From Arthrobotrys musiformis (Eukaryota; Ascomycota; Orbiliomycetes; Orbiliales; Orbiliaceae), in the NCBI GenBank assembly GCA_036971715.1, contig JAVHJL010000010.1:1550001-1614000 (forward strand): a stretch of DNA of 64,000 nt, read 5' to 3'. Below the pieces are notes generated by a model that was given only the letters and a program-made list of their open reading frames with translations, searched no databases and was not told the DNA's origin. Position 1 is the stretch's first letter, and every line of letters starts with the position of its first letter. Positions 37,001 through 48,698 of this stretch are shown piece by piece. Both the position numbers and the translations under genes were made by a program.

Positions 37001-38142
37001 CACCACCGGCAACATACGCAGAGCGTCGTTTGATCATCGGGGTAGCCGGAGAAGGAGGGGGGTGGTCCTTTCCGGCAACATTGTTTTCACCTCTCACAGC
37101 TCCTGTTTGGGGAGATGGAGGAGGTTGCTGGCCCTTGTTGCTCACAGAAATACGTTGTTGCTGGCTAGCAGAGGTCGTCGAAGCAGAAGTGCTAGAAGCA
37201 GTTTTAGGAGCCTGCTTGCTCTTATCAGACCCCTTCCTGCGTGGCATTGTAGGTGTAGTAGGTTGAGTGAGGAATGATGATAGCTCTCTGTTAGGTGAGG
37301 TTGATGACAGAGGTAAGTTTGATGTAAGATGGGGAGGTGGGGGCTGTTGTGTAAAGGAAGGATGTGAATGAAAGTGAGAAAGCTGGGGCGTCGCGAAGTT
37401 TGAACCAGGAACAAAATGCAAAGGTGGACCTAGGATAAATTGTCGACTTGGAGGTTCAATAGGAACCTGTGGTGGAGGTGGAGGGGGAGGAAGTGGCGGT
37501 TGGTGTTGTTGTTGTTGCATAATTTGGGGTGGTGTAGGACTCTTTGGTGCAACAATAGGCTGATCCCGTCTTTCAAAAAGGGTATTATGAGCACCGTTGA
37601 AATTTGCTGTCGTCGGACTAGTAACATCCTCCATAAAAGTACTCGGCGCACCACTAAACGGCGTCGTCCTAGTCATAGAAGATTTCCTATCTCCAGAACG
37701 TTCGTGAGGAAACAACGCTTTCCTTAAACCATCCGGATGGGGGCCCATATTCGAAATAATGGGAGAAAATCCATGTCCAGACAAGGGGGGAGGTCCATGG
37801 CCACGAGGGTGTCCATAATCGATAGGACGGAACTCGGGGGGAGGATGGGAGCCATTACTACTAAACGGATTCCCTGCCCCAGCAGGTGGAGGATGCCTGT
37901 GAGGTGGTGGTGGAGGGGGGAGGCCTTGATGCTGCTGAGGGCCTGGGGAATGAGGATGAGAAATACTTTGATGCATACCAAAATGTGAGTACCCCGTAGG
38001 AGGAGGACCAAAGTGGGACTGGTGAGGAGAAGGCCCAATTGGGGACATGTATATACTATGAGGTGGAGGAGGCCCAGGTGGACCAGGTGGCGGTGGCGGG
38101 GACCCATGATGAGGCGGTGGCAGCTGGTGTTGGTGATGTTGA

Positions 38143-38174
<32 letters not shown>

Positions 38175-39344
38175 TGGAGCAGGTGGCTGAGTTTGATATG
38201 GCACCAATGGTGGCTGGAACTGAAGAGACGTCGTCGAAGCTCTAGGAGATACTTGGACGAAAACGCTAGATTCACTATTTGGATATGGGTATGGTACACT
38301 CTCAAACTGGATACTAGTCGACTTTGGTAGCAGTGAACGCTGACGTGCACGACCTTTGGCAGAACCGGGTGGTTTATCACCGTCAGCACGAGACCTTCTT
38401 CGTCCCATGGGGGACCCCGGTGAGGCAGCTGTTGTGGGAGTGGCTGATGAGCCGGGTTCCGGCGACCCAGTTCGTGAATTACCTAATTGGGTATTAAGTC
38501 CTAGCTTTGGAGGACCACCTTGGTGTGGAGAATTCAGCCTTTGAAGCGAAGACGGTCCAAATGTTGAGGTCGTCGAAGGCCCGGTATCCAATGATATGGG
38601 ATTGTGAATGGCCTGCATCAAAGGGGTTTGAGCAGGTTCATTAGAAGCGATATTCCTGAACCCCTTTGGGATATAGGGAATAGTTGTCAGACCACCGCTC
38701 GAGGTCCTTCGATGGGAATCACCGGCCCTAGACCCCTTGCGTACGGGTTTTGAAATAGAGAGGGCACGCTTCTTGTCATCATCCTTGGAGAAGATCGATT
38801 CGTGGAGATTGCCATCATCAGGAGAAGGTTTCCTGTCAGGACCGGGTTTGAGGCCAGACGATTGCAGCTTGAATCCTGTCTTATTGTTGTTGCTGTAAGG
38901 ACGAGGATTTGGTGGCAAAGGCTGGTGCTGTTGCAATTTGCTATGCGGATCCAGACATATTGTAGGCCCTTCTGGAGGAGCAGAATGAGATCCCGTAGAT
39001 GTAGGGAGACTATGGGAATGAAAAATAGCATTGAAGGGACTGGGAAAGGTATCACTGTGGGCAGAAGGAGGCATGGGAGAAAGAGAACGACGTTTTGTAG
39101 GAGGAACGACTTCAGGAACAGAGGCAACAGACGGTATTGACGCAACAGAAGCAACAGAGGCAACAGAGGCAACAGATGCAATATCTGGAGTTCCCAGGAC
39201 GGGAGTTAGAATTTTTGGAGTTTGAGAACGTTCCTTTGGAGGAGATGCTGGCCGCGAGGGCATCTGTTGCTGCTGTTGCTGCGGCTGTTGGTGCTGCTGC
39301 TGTTGTTGTAAAGATGTCGAGGCATCTTGCCCCCCCGAAGTCAT
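34085..39344 (-). CDS. Large disordered nuclear-type protein with RGG tail
   Basis: Predicted CDS is complement(join(34085..36515,36607..39344)), 1722 residues. The 91-bp intron has donor GTAAGT, branch ACTAATG and acceptor TCTAG; phase 2 is preserved. I chose the ATG at 39344 (MTSGGQDAST) because the short upstream extension looks untranslated. The N-terminal 910 residues are Pro/Gln/Ser/His-rich, with poly-Gln runs near 12-27 and 390-400 and an ASV tandem repeat near 56-70. Exon 2 has basic clusters (KKPRRSRFTK), a KDKEKEK repeat (about 1040-1060), and a more ordered stretch, KPGLVTWYRCRDRPKFYEA. An acidic segment and EKKYQEAIADPAKKAFMDEW follow; the C-terminus is an RGG/GRG tail (about 1660-1722). 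I do not know the family. RNA or chromatin association is inferred from the RGG tail and basic clusters. Confidence 0.8.
38148..38174. repeat. CTG trinucleotide run encoding poly-Gln
   Basis: Nine CTG units on the + strand are CAG (Gln) codons in exon 1 of the minus-strand RGG-tailed gene. They sit beside His- and Pro-coding repeats. Confidence 0.9.
39142..39177. repeat. 9-bp coding tandem repeat (Ala-Ser-Val)
   Basis: Four near-identical GCAACAGAG-type units encode an ASV repeat near residues 56-70 of the RGG-tailed protein on the minus strand. Confidence 0.8.
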
Positions 39345-40037
39345 GATTAAGACAAAATGACTAAATCGATCAATCGATCGATCAATCAAGATCAAACAGA
39401 GGCCCACGGGTGAGAAGGAGCCAGTCTGATTTTGATATTGGGAGCGATATCAAATTGAATCAAATCCCGCCGTGATCAAATCCTCAAGAATTTTGAAAAG
39501 AAAAAAAAAAGGCTTCAGCGTAGCCTGGTGCTTCGTGGTATCCCGGAAGAAGAAAAACGAAGAAGAAAAAGGCAGGAAAAAAGCAGGGAGAAAGGGGAAA
39601 GGGTCACGAAGAGGCTAGTGTAAATATGTGGTTAGCATTTGAAGTTCTTTTTGCAAAGCCTTTAGACTTGGTCGAGGGAGGTAGATGGATGTATTAAGAT
39701 ATAGTAGACGATGGGAAAACACAACGAACGAGCAGACGGACGAATAAGGCAAGGCAAGGATAGTAATAATACGAGGGAAATGACAAAAAATTAAGACAAT
39801 GGAACGATGATGAGATTATCTCGGGAATATGGACTGGAATAACAAGAATAAGGTAGATATGAATAGGTACTTTTAGATAATTATAGGGAGGGAGTGTATT
39901 GTATATATGTGAGAGAGAGGTAGTTGGGAGAGGGGGTTTATCAGGACGGTGTGATATGATATGAGATGAGTTGAGTTGGTGTGAAGTGTGAAAAAGGATG
40001 AAGAGGGAAGCGAACGAAGGTTTGTTTCACGGGCCGG

Positions 40038-40068
40038 GCTGGCTGCTGGCTGCTGGCTGCTGGCTGGA
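40038..40068. repeat. GGCTGCT 7-bp tandem repeat
   Basis: About four head-to-tail copies of a 7-bp unit in noncoding sequence. The unit length is not a multiple of three, in keeping with no coding role. Confidence 0.8.
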
Positions 40069-40435
40069 AGCGGATGTGTTGTTTTGGCAGCACAGCCAAA
40101 AAGAGCCAAGCAAAAGGGAAATGTGTTGCGCCAGCCAGAAATTGCGCTGCACCGTAATGCAGGCAGGGCCTTCCAATCAGAGTGGACACGAACACGCTGC
40201 GCACCCACTCAAGAAGAACATGGTAGGAATAACGATCCTGGCCACGGGTTCCCTGGCAGGCCTGGGTGTTATTATTCCAGCAGGACAGTGGTCTCGTATG
40301 ATAGAGTGAGAGGAGGAGAGGCAGACAGAGTGGGGATTTTTATAGACGGGGGAGGTGATCTCGACATGATATATAGGCACCTAATCCACAGGTACATATG
40401 CACAGACCGGTAGGGGAAAATACATGCCAAAGAGG

Positions 40436-40470
40436 GATTTGATTTTGATTTTGATTTTGACTTTGCCTTG
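40436..40470. repeat. GATTTT 6-bp tandem repeat
   Basis: About five copies, the last one diverged. It produces a false Lys-Ser repeat on the minus strand. Confidence 0.8.
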
Positions 40471-40577
40471 TCATCGTCCTCGTCCTCGTCGTCTTCCATG
40501 TGCAAATACTAAATGCATGTGCATCGAGTCGACAATGAATAGATCCATCAATCCTATAGAAGGATGGTGGAACATTC

Positions 40578-40598
40578 GAATGAATGAATGAATGAATG
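40578..40598. repeat. GAAT tetranucleotide microsatellite
   Basis: About five GAAT units, just 3' (on the minus strand) of the candidate splice donor at 40612. Confidence 0.85.
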
Positions 40599-40606
40599 GT
40601 ATTGAA

Positions 40607-40612
40607 ACTTAC
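40607..40612 (-). promoter_or_regulatory. Candidate 5'-UTR splice donor (GTAAGT)
   Basis: On the minus strand GCGAG precedes a consensus GTAAGT starting at 40612. It lies about 1.2 kb upstream of the RGG-protein ATG. A short ATG frame (MSLR) sits just before it. It would be the first intron of a long leader or an uORF exon; the acceptor is not determined. Confidence 0.35.
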
Positions 40613-42553
40613 CTCGCAGGCTCATGGGTCTTCTCCCGTATAGATTCGAAGAAGGTAAGAAAGAAGAAGAATAAGAAGAAGAACAAGACAATAACAAGGG
40701 ACTGTCTAATTCCCTGTGGCTTCAGTGATAATAAACCTGGTGGTAGAGTATGTGAGTAAGCATGTACATGTATGCAAATGGAAAGTAATATATATCATGA
40801 CCATGCAGCCTGGCCACCGCGTGTATGTACTCCGGCTGGAGCCTCGACCGGTCCACGGTTCAATAAAATTATTTTTATAGTACCGTGGATATATACCGAT
40901 TACCCGGTGTAGTTTTACCCCGAGGCAAAGACACGATCATGATATCATGCACGATAGGAATATGGAATACGGAATACGGAATATGAATGGGGAAAAAAGG
41001 TAATTAAAAGCAGCAACTCACCGGATATCAAATGAAGAACAATTTATAAAACAACAAAAAGGAATCATGGGATAATAATAATAATTTATTATCCGGACGA
41101 TGTGGCCTTCGTCTATACTTATAGATAATTACCTTCCGGTGATGGTGATGATGTCGGTGACAGTGATGGTTGGTGGATGTTGAAGGTGATGATGATGGTG
41201 GTGATAATAGTAATTCTGAGAGGAAGGGGAGATATTTTTAATTTTGATGAGGAAGAAGGAGAGGAAAGTCCGGTCAAAGTTGGTTCGTTTCTTTGGCGGC
41301 GTGTTTGCTTTTTCCGTCTTCGTCCTTTTTCCTTTTTCCTTTTTCCTCTTTTTTTTCTTCCTTTCCTAACTGCATACTCTGCGGCAACCTTTCTGGGGCC
41401 CATGGGGGCAGGCCAGTGTTTATATCATAATTATATCACTACATGCTGGAGTCGATTTCTAGAAATACATAGAAGCATTAGAGACTGCATCTATTTTACA
41501 TTCTACCACATGATCCTATTTTATCATATTATATTGTTCTGACAAAGACTCCGGGGGAGATCGAATGCCAGGAGAGATACAGAGAGAAGACGGGTGCAAA
41601 CATAACGGACAAAAACAGGCGAGTTCCTGTTCAAGAACTTAAAGTTAGGTAGCGAGTACCCGACTGTGTTACTCTACTACACTACACCACCCCATTCTAT
41701 TATAATTATTAAATACTCTCCTGATATCATGCTGTGCTGTATGTATGTATGCCAGTATGTAGTGTATGGCCAAAAGCAGCACGAGACTGAAAAGGATGTA
41801 TTAATTGAGCAATCGAGCCGAGCCGCTTTGAGTACATACATCCGGGGGATAGACGAGCTTCGAGGCAAGGGCCACTCCTCCATACATACACATACATACA
41901 CATACATACTTAAGTACATATACCGGATGCAAGATATCCTCGTCTGAACCATTACTATTTAATTCTGTGCCATATACACACAATTGTACAATACACTTCA
42001 TGTAGGATCACGGCGGCCGGTTACAAAGCCACTGCCCGTCGAACCATCCAGACGCATAAAAACCCTCAAGCTTCTTGCTATATGGACAAACATAAAGCAC
42101 AAGATAATGATACTCTGGCCAGGCAGGATCCGAAGAAATCAAGGCCTGATATACAACAACAGATCCATGGGATATTGATCCAAACGTTGCAGGTATACGT
42201 ACCCTGGATTGCCTCCCGGACCCCGGTATATTATGACACCCTCCTGCCCTGTCCTGTCGCGCGAACGGATCCCAAAACACAAACCCAAAAGCAAATCCAA
42301 ACACCAGCCTGTATAAATCTGAATATATACATATACACCATCTATCGCGACTTATATTTAATATTGTATTATAAACGACGAGCGAAAATAAAGAAGGTTA
42401 TACTTTTGAGCAAGTTTTCTTTATTACGTGTGTAGGAGGAAGGGAAAAACACCAGCTAACCACTCGGGGGAACTGCATGAAATTAATTTTTCCCAGATTC
42501 GCAAAAACAACTAGCCCAGCTTTAAAACAAAAAAAAGACTCTACCAAATTCGC

Positions 42554-42580
42554 AAAAAAAAAAAAAAAAAAAAAAAAAAA
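42554..42580. repeat. 27-nt poly-A tract
   Basis: Uninterrupted A homopolymer in noncoding sequence. It could be a retroposed poly-A remnant or slippage; no flanking duplication is evident by eye. Confidence 0.9.
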
Positions 42581-43787
42581 CGTATTTTGTCTCTCCATGG
42601 CGCACCTTGGAATATATGATCCAATCAGAGGCAGGTGGAACCCCAAAAAGCACCCGTCGAAATCCATGTTCGACCTTTCCTTTCGAACTGTGCTGCCGTA
42701 CGTGGTCAAACACTTAACGTTTGCATTCACTTGATCCTTGCCACTCGAGTTCCTCTTTCGCTCGCTTGCTTGACGACCGGCGCGGTCATATGCATCGGAA
42801 TGCGACAACCATTTCGTAAATATATCATATGGATACATTTCATATAAGTTTCATTATATGGAGTAACGCGCAATATTAGTCTTATATTGGGTGTAGACGC
42901 CGGGGCTCGAACTGCTCATATTATTACATATCCAACAGCTCCGATTTGCTGGTAAAAACGCTTAATCAAGCTTAATTCCCCAACCGAAACCCCACGACCG
43001 ATTTCTAATCTATATCGCCCAAATAATTCACTCTATATTAGCCATTGCCTCCAAATTTACATAGAGTATACTGGTATCCGAATAGACCATTTATTTGTAT
43101 CCCCGTTTTCAATACGTACAGCAATCACGAGGCTCTATGCCTTTTACATTCCCTCTCACGGCTGTACAGTTGACCAACCGATATATGCCATGCGATATCC
43201 TCGAGATCCTCCATGGATCCATAGACTGTAGCCACGACACGCCGATAGGTAATAAGATCTCGCGACTTACAAGCCACGCCAAAATAAAATACAATTTATT
43301 AAGCTTAGCTAGTTAGAATCGTAAGAAATCGTTATGCCCGTCACAATATATATACGTATACACCCTGCGAAGATGTCGAAACCCACACAATATAGTATGC
43401 CCCACCATGCATGGCCTGATCGATCATATGGATCCCAGTCAAGAAACCACACTGCTCGGACCACGTTTACCGAACAAAAAAAATCATGCAGGCTAAGCTT
43501 ACAATTATCATTGCATACCAGTCGCCCTGCCAGGCATACCGGCGTTAACGGACAAACTTTAGCTTTCTTTGCTTAACTAATACGTCTACTATGATATACA
43601 CAACTTAACCTCCGCATCTTGGCTTTACACGACAGAACACGAGCTATATCTTTGTACGATCCTCCAGCATTGACAATACAATAATATTCCCTTATCAACG
43701 TAATTATCAACGGCCTTTTCATACCTCCGAGATCATCCCCTCTGGAATTAGTACCAAGTCAATATTAATTGCAGTGATAATTAATAG

Positions 43788-43796
43788 TATATATAA
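43788..43796 (+). promoter_or_regulatory. TATA box upstream of the SDR gene
   Basis: TATATATAA lies about 160 bp before the SDR start codon at 43955, followed by CA-rich leader sequence. Confidence 0.55.
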
Positions 43797-43954
43797 GCCT
43801 TACATCACATCTCGAACTTCCAACACCACAACGCACTTTCCCCAACAATCCTCGATTCAATTCCTTCGGAATCCATATATTAATATTCCTTGAAGTTAAA
43901 GTGCATACCTAAGAAGAAATATATATATATAAGAGTGTGTACAAATAGAAAGAG

Positions 43955-44856
43955 ATGGCGTCGTCTACTCCCCTCCCTCTGGAAGGCAAAGTTGCAATCG
44001 TAACCGGCGGTTCCAGAGGCCTCGGCGCCGACATGGCCGTCGCACTGGCAAAGGCTGGTGCAAAGGTATACTCCTCTACCCCCTACCTATATACCATTCA
44101 TATCCCACGATATAAAACCATATCCACCTCAATAGACGATAGAAACACGTTGTTAACAAATTATTAAAAAAAAAGGTCGCAATAATCTACGCTTCCGAGT
44201 CCTCAACAAGCACAGCCTCCAACATCGTCAAACAAATAAACTCCCTCCCCCACAACCTCAACAACCCCCCAGCCTCCCTCTCAATCCAAGCCGACCTCCG
44301 CAATCCAACCTCCTTCCCCGAAATCATAAAAAAATCCCTCTCCTTATCCCCCACCCAAAACATAAACATCATCGTCAACAACGCCGCCGTACAGATCGGT
44401 CTTCCGATATCGGAAATCACAGAAAACGACTTTAGCGATACCTACACGCTTAACATCCTCGCCCCCATATTACTCCTAAAAGCCGCGTTACCTTTCCTTC
44501 CGGCTAACTCCAGGATTATCAACATCTCGTCCGTGGGCGGGAGATCGGGATTCGCGGGGTTATCGCTTTATTGTTCCTCTAAAGCCGCGTTGGAGGGACT
44601 GACGAGGTCCTGGGCTGCGGAGTTGGGAGAGAATGGAACGACGGTTAATGCCATTGCCTGCGGTCCCATACAGACTGATATGCTTGATACGATTCCAGAG
44701 AAGATTAAGGGGAGGCAGAAGGAGGATACACCTGTTGAGCGTAGGTTTGGGACGAAGGATGAGGTTAGTGATGTTGTCGTTTGGTTGGCGGGGGAGGGCA
44801 GTCGGTGGGTTAGCGGGCAGACGCTGAATGTCAGCGGGGGGTGGACGATGTATTAG
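43955..44856 (+). CDS. Short-chain dehydrogenase/reductase
   Basis: Predicted CDS is join(43955..44065,44176..44856), 263 residues, the usual size for a classical SDR. The 110-bp intron has donor GTATAC and an A-rich AAAAG acceptor, phase 0. The NAD(P) loop reads TGGSRGLG (17-24), with NNAA at about 105-108. The catalytic set is Ser155 or Ser156 in NISSVGG, Tyr169 and Lys173 in YCSSK. The C-terminal GPIQTDM and SRWVSGQTLNVSGGW motifs are typical of the 3-oxoacyl-ACP-reductase-like subgroup. Exon 2 is unusually rich in CCC/TCC codons in its first half. The substrate cannot be told from sequence, and no pathway partner is adjacent. Confidence 0.9.
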
Positions 44857-45394
44857 CCATTTTATACACACCCTCCATTATCTCTACATGTATACTGCAT
44901 TATAGATATCATATTCCGCTGCATTGGGGACGTGTACAGAGTATAAGATCCATAAGAGTCAATACACCTTCCCTCATAAGTATATATAATATTAGTAAGC
45001 ATGCACCGTTCGATAAGTACCTTGCAAGATATAAACTATCTAGCCAATATCCTAGCATCTCGAAATCATTGCTACCACCATCTTCACACACCCGCCGTGA
45101 GCACCCACCCGGTCTGCTAAACTACAACTTCCCTCCGCAAAGCCCGTCCGAAATACCACACACAATTGTGTTGTCCTCCCGTTGCTTTTTCCCAGCATCA
45201 CGTCCACCAAGATCCCGCCCAAGATCCAAGCTTAGCAAGCTCGCCTCCAACAAAGCACGCCCACCACACAGCTAACTGCTATCTACAACCACCCCCCATC
45301 CAGCCATCCATCGCCATCGCCATCAACTTCATCACCAACCCTCTCCAACTTCGAATTACCAAAGGAACCCTTCCACTACACATCGCCCACCACG
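44857..45394. other. Promoter region of RPN11
   Basis: Short intergenic stretch between two plus-strand genes. A CA/CCA-rich leader lies just before 45395. I did not recognise a proteasome-associated control element with confidence. Confidence 0.5.
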
Positions 45395-46728
45395 ATGGAA
45401 AGATTAAGTCGCATGTTCCCCGGCGGGGGGATGGGTGGTCCAGCTCCTGGCGTCGTGCGTATCCCTTCATCCACCTCCACGCTCCTCTATCGCGAAAGAA
45501 ACAAATGGACGAAGACGGAATACTAATCTGGTGGGATGAGACGTATAGGATGCCCCAGCGATCGATAACTCCGAGACGGTATATATTTCATCGTTAGCAC
45601 TACTCAAGATGTTACGGCACGGACGAGCCGGTAGGACCCTTTTCCCTCTCATATCCCCATCCCCGTCGACTCGTCGATAAGTCAAGCTCTCAGGCGTGGA
45701 TGGTGAATATCGATCGTGGAGGTTTATCTGACGTGTTTTTCGATCGCGATAGGTGTTCCTATGGAAGTTATGGGTCTGATGTTGGGTGAATTCGTGGATG
45801 ACTACACCGTCAGAGTAGTTGACGTATACCCTCCCTCTCATACCCCTTCCACCCCCAAGGGATAACAGACACTAAAGGAAACAACCCCAGGTCTTCGCAA
45901 TGCCACAAAGCGGTACCGGCGTCTCCGTCGAAGCCGTAGATCCAGTCTTCCAAACCAAAATGATGGATATGCTCCGACAAACCGGACGGTAAAGCCTCCT
46001 CTCCGTCCACAAACTCATCCACTCCCACCCACTGACCTTTGATTTTATAAAGCCACGAAACAGTAGTAGGCTGGTACCACTCCCATCCCGGTTTCGGCTG
46101 CTGGCTCTCCTCGGTCGACATAAACACCCAACAATCCTTCGAACAACTAACCCCCCGTGCCGTCGCCGTCGTCATCGACCCAATCCAATCCGTAAAAGGA
46201 AAAGTCGTCATCGACGCCTTCCGTCTCATAAACCCCCAATCCCTGATGATGGGCCAGGAACCCCGTCAATCGACTTCAAACCTCGGTTATCTCCAAAAAC
46301 CTTCCGTCCAGGCTCTCGTCCACGGTCTTAACAGACATTACTACAGCATCGCTATAAATTATAGAAAAACTCCGCTGGAAGAGAATATGCTCATGAACTT
46401 GCACAAGAACGTCTGGACCGCCGCATTGGAGATGCCTGACTTTAAGAAAGCCGACGAGGAGAATGTCACCAGAATGGAGAAGATGGTCGGTTTGGCGGAA
46501 CAATACACGAAGCGAGTGGAGGAGGAAGGCGGGCTGAGCGCCCAGGAGCTGAAAACTCGTTACGTGGGTAAGCTGGATCCCAAGAAACATTTGGAGGACG
46601 TCGGAAAGAGGGGAATCGAGGAGAATATTGTCACCGCGCTGGTGGGTATGGTTGATAGGCAGGCGGGTATGTCGTGTGCCACTGCCGCCAGTGGGGTTAA
46701 GGAGGAAGGGGATCTGATGGAAGAGTAG
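45395..46728 (+). CDS. RPN11: 26S proteasome lid deubiquitinase Rpn11
   Basis: Predicted CDS is join(45395..45454,45549..45630,45753..45823,45891..45988,46053..46728), 328 residues. Phase holds at all four introns, and the spliced product aligns along its length with the family: DAPAIDNSETVYISS, HGRAGVPMEVMGLMLGEF, VFAMPQSGTGVSVEAVDP. The JAMM/MPN+ zinc site is complete: Glu52, His113, His115 and Asp126 in WYHSHPGFGCWLSSVD. Rpn11 removes polyubiquitin from substrates as they enter the 20S core. The donor of intron 1 is a less common GTGCGT, chosen because DAPAIDN then follows in phase. The C-terminus (VKEEGDLMEE) is acidic and slightly longer than usual. The gene is convergent with the Ted1-like gene. 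Confidence 0.97.
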
Positions 46729-47122
46729 TTTTACCTTCCCTCTCCCATCTTTGAAATATACTCTTGCAAACAGGAGAAAAGTAGGCGAAATAGCATGCTG
46801 TATTATTATAGTGCATACTCTTTTGATAGATGCCGCGGCCCACAGATGATTGGGGACGTGCTGCGAATGCTACTTTTATCATTCTTAAGCTCTTCTACAC
46901 TCTCTACGCTCTTGTGCGTTTGGGATCAATAAACAGTTGAAATTGCTTATAAAATCTAACAAAAACCGCCAAATGTATGCTAAATCAAAAACATTTGCTA
47001 TGCTAAAATGCTGACCGCCTCCTCCAAGTCTTCTTGTATATGTATCCAAAAGACCAAAATGCCAATATATGATGATATCTACTCTAAAACCCGGCAATAT
47101 ATTTCTAGGTATATGAAGATAT
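46729..47122. other. Convergent 3' region
   Basis: Holds the 3' UTRs of RPN11 (plus) and the Ted1-like gene (minus). Nothing else is visible. Confidence 0.6.
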
Positions 47123-48698
47123 TCACTGTACCTTCTTCTCTTTAGGGGTCTTTGAACTCCCATTCGCCTTTGTAACCACAACTTTGGGCACTTTTTTGCC
47201 ATCTGCTCCAAAGGCCGCCATGATGCCTACGACGACAGCCAGCACCATGGTGATAAAATCGACGATGTGGACCGTCCACCAGAAATGCTGGACACCAACC
47301 GGACACGACGAGTACTCAAACCGCCAGCCTAACATTAAACCATCACACGTTAGCTTCAAACCCACTATAATCAGTGAACAAAACGATGGACATACTCATA
47401 GTCTCCGTATCAAACCATGCGCTAGTCAACCCCGCATTTCCCCCAAACTCCCCCATCATACTTCTAACCGTAACCTCTCTAACCCATTTATCGCCCTGCC
47501 CGACCTTCCCGCTCTTATCCCCCCACTTTGCACTCTTCCACACTTTCTCCTCTTTATTCTCCCCGCTCTCACTGTTCTTCCCCCACCAATGAACGGTATC
47601 ACACCCTTCATGATCATGCCCCGTCAAAATAATCCCCATCTCCCTCCCATCGGGAATTTTCTCCTCTCCAACCCTTCGGATCCCAAACAACTCACCGAGT
47701 AACATATCACTCGCTCCCTTCGAAATGTGGTTCTGCTCTCTAAGCAACGACCCATACTTCGGCTCGTAATACTTCTCCATCGGTGGGTCGACGCATACAC
47801 CGGCCGGTTTATGAAGAGGGACGTGTGTGAGGAGCACAGTCCCCACCGTCCCATCCCAATTCATCTCCTCGGAAAAAATCTTATTCATGAAACCGTACGT
47901 TTGCATTTGAATATCGTAATCTCGTGCCGGTGAGTCGATGTTCAAGCTGTTCAGGTTTATAATCCTCAAACTCGGGTTTATCGTAATATTCTTGGTCATA
48001 CCCCCATCGGCAGAAGGCTTGGAAATATTAACATCCGGGAAAGGAATCGTAAATTCGTAGTTCACCGGTCCGTAGGTTTCTTCAAACCGTTTAACCAGAT
48101 CAGGCCTGATATCCCCTGCGTACCCAATATCGTGGTTTCCCACAACGTTGATAAGCGTATCCGGCCATTGGATTAAGGGGTATATCGTCCTCGGTATCCG
48201 TCCTGACTCCGTAAGCGCACGAGGGGGAAGACGTCTAGCCGTGGGGAAAACAGTATTCCAAAACCGATCTGCACGAGAATTAAACTCCGTATTGCTGATC
48301 CATTGAGATCCTATCAAGTCCCCCAAAACCGTTACATGTGTAGGCGACGGGAGACCTTGCGGCAGGAATGGGAGCAAGCTGGTTAATGCAGGTACCGTGG
48401 TGTGTAAGGTACGGTAGATATGAGCGAGGTAGAAATCATTGCCCCAGAGGTCTAGGGTTTTTCGAAACCGACGGAGCGAGCGGATCCATGGCGGAGAAGA
48501 GGCATAACGGGCCGAGTTGATTGCAGTATTACCTTCCAGTTGTGGATCGGCGAGGGTGAGTAGTCGGAAGGGAGCATTTGGGTTTGGATAGCTGCAGTTC
48601 AACAGCAGTGGGTAGACGTATAAACCGGCTGTGGAGAGGATGGAGACGACGGTGAGGAAGGTGAGGAGTGGCGAGAGGATGGAGTACAAGGAGGGCAT
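47123..48698 (-). CDS. TED1: Ted1-like ER metallophosphoesterase (GPI-anchor remodelling)
   Basis: Predicted CDS is complement(join(47123..47328,47396..48698)), 502 residues. The 67-bp intron (47329-47395) has donor GTATGT and acceptor GTTAG, phase 1, and joins WFDTETM to SWRFEYSSCPVG. The N-terminal hydrophobic segment (about 8-34) is a signal anchor, and a C-terminal helix (WWTVHIVDFITMVLAVVVG) follows the catalytic domain. Metal-binding motifs are DPQ (51-53), GD (126-127), GNHD (187-190), a THVPLH segment and GHDHEGC. Yeast Ted1 removes ethanolamine phosphate from the GPI glycan so that GPI-proteins can leave the ER. The related Cdc1 is the main alternative; LADPQLEGN favours Ted1 in my judgement. 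Confidence 0.78.

Larger units (their letters stand above)
39345..43787. other. Gene-poor, microsatellite-rich region
   Basis: No supported gene across 4.4 kb. It contains short tandem repeats, a 27-nt A-tract, a possible 5'-UTR splice donor at 40612 for the minus-strand RGG gene, and a TCGAGCCC box B-like motif near 42910. The longer frames (40272-40505 and others) are repeat-derived. Confidence 0.55.

Noticed and set aside
40272..40505. Minus-strand frame with a Lys-Ser repeat
   Set aside because: The repeat is the translation of the GATTTT microsatellite, and the rest shows no domain.
42554..42580. Poly-A tail of a retrotransposon
   Set aside because: No reverse transcriptase, no target-site duplication and no recognisable element body beside the A-tract.
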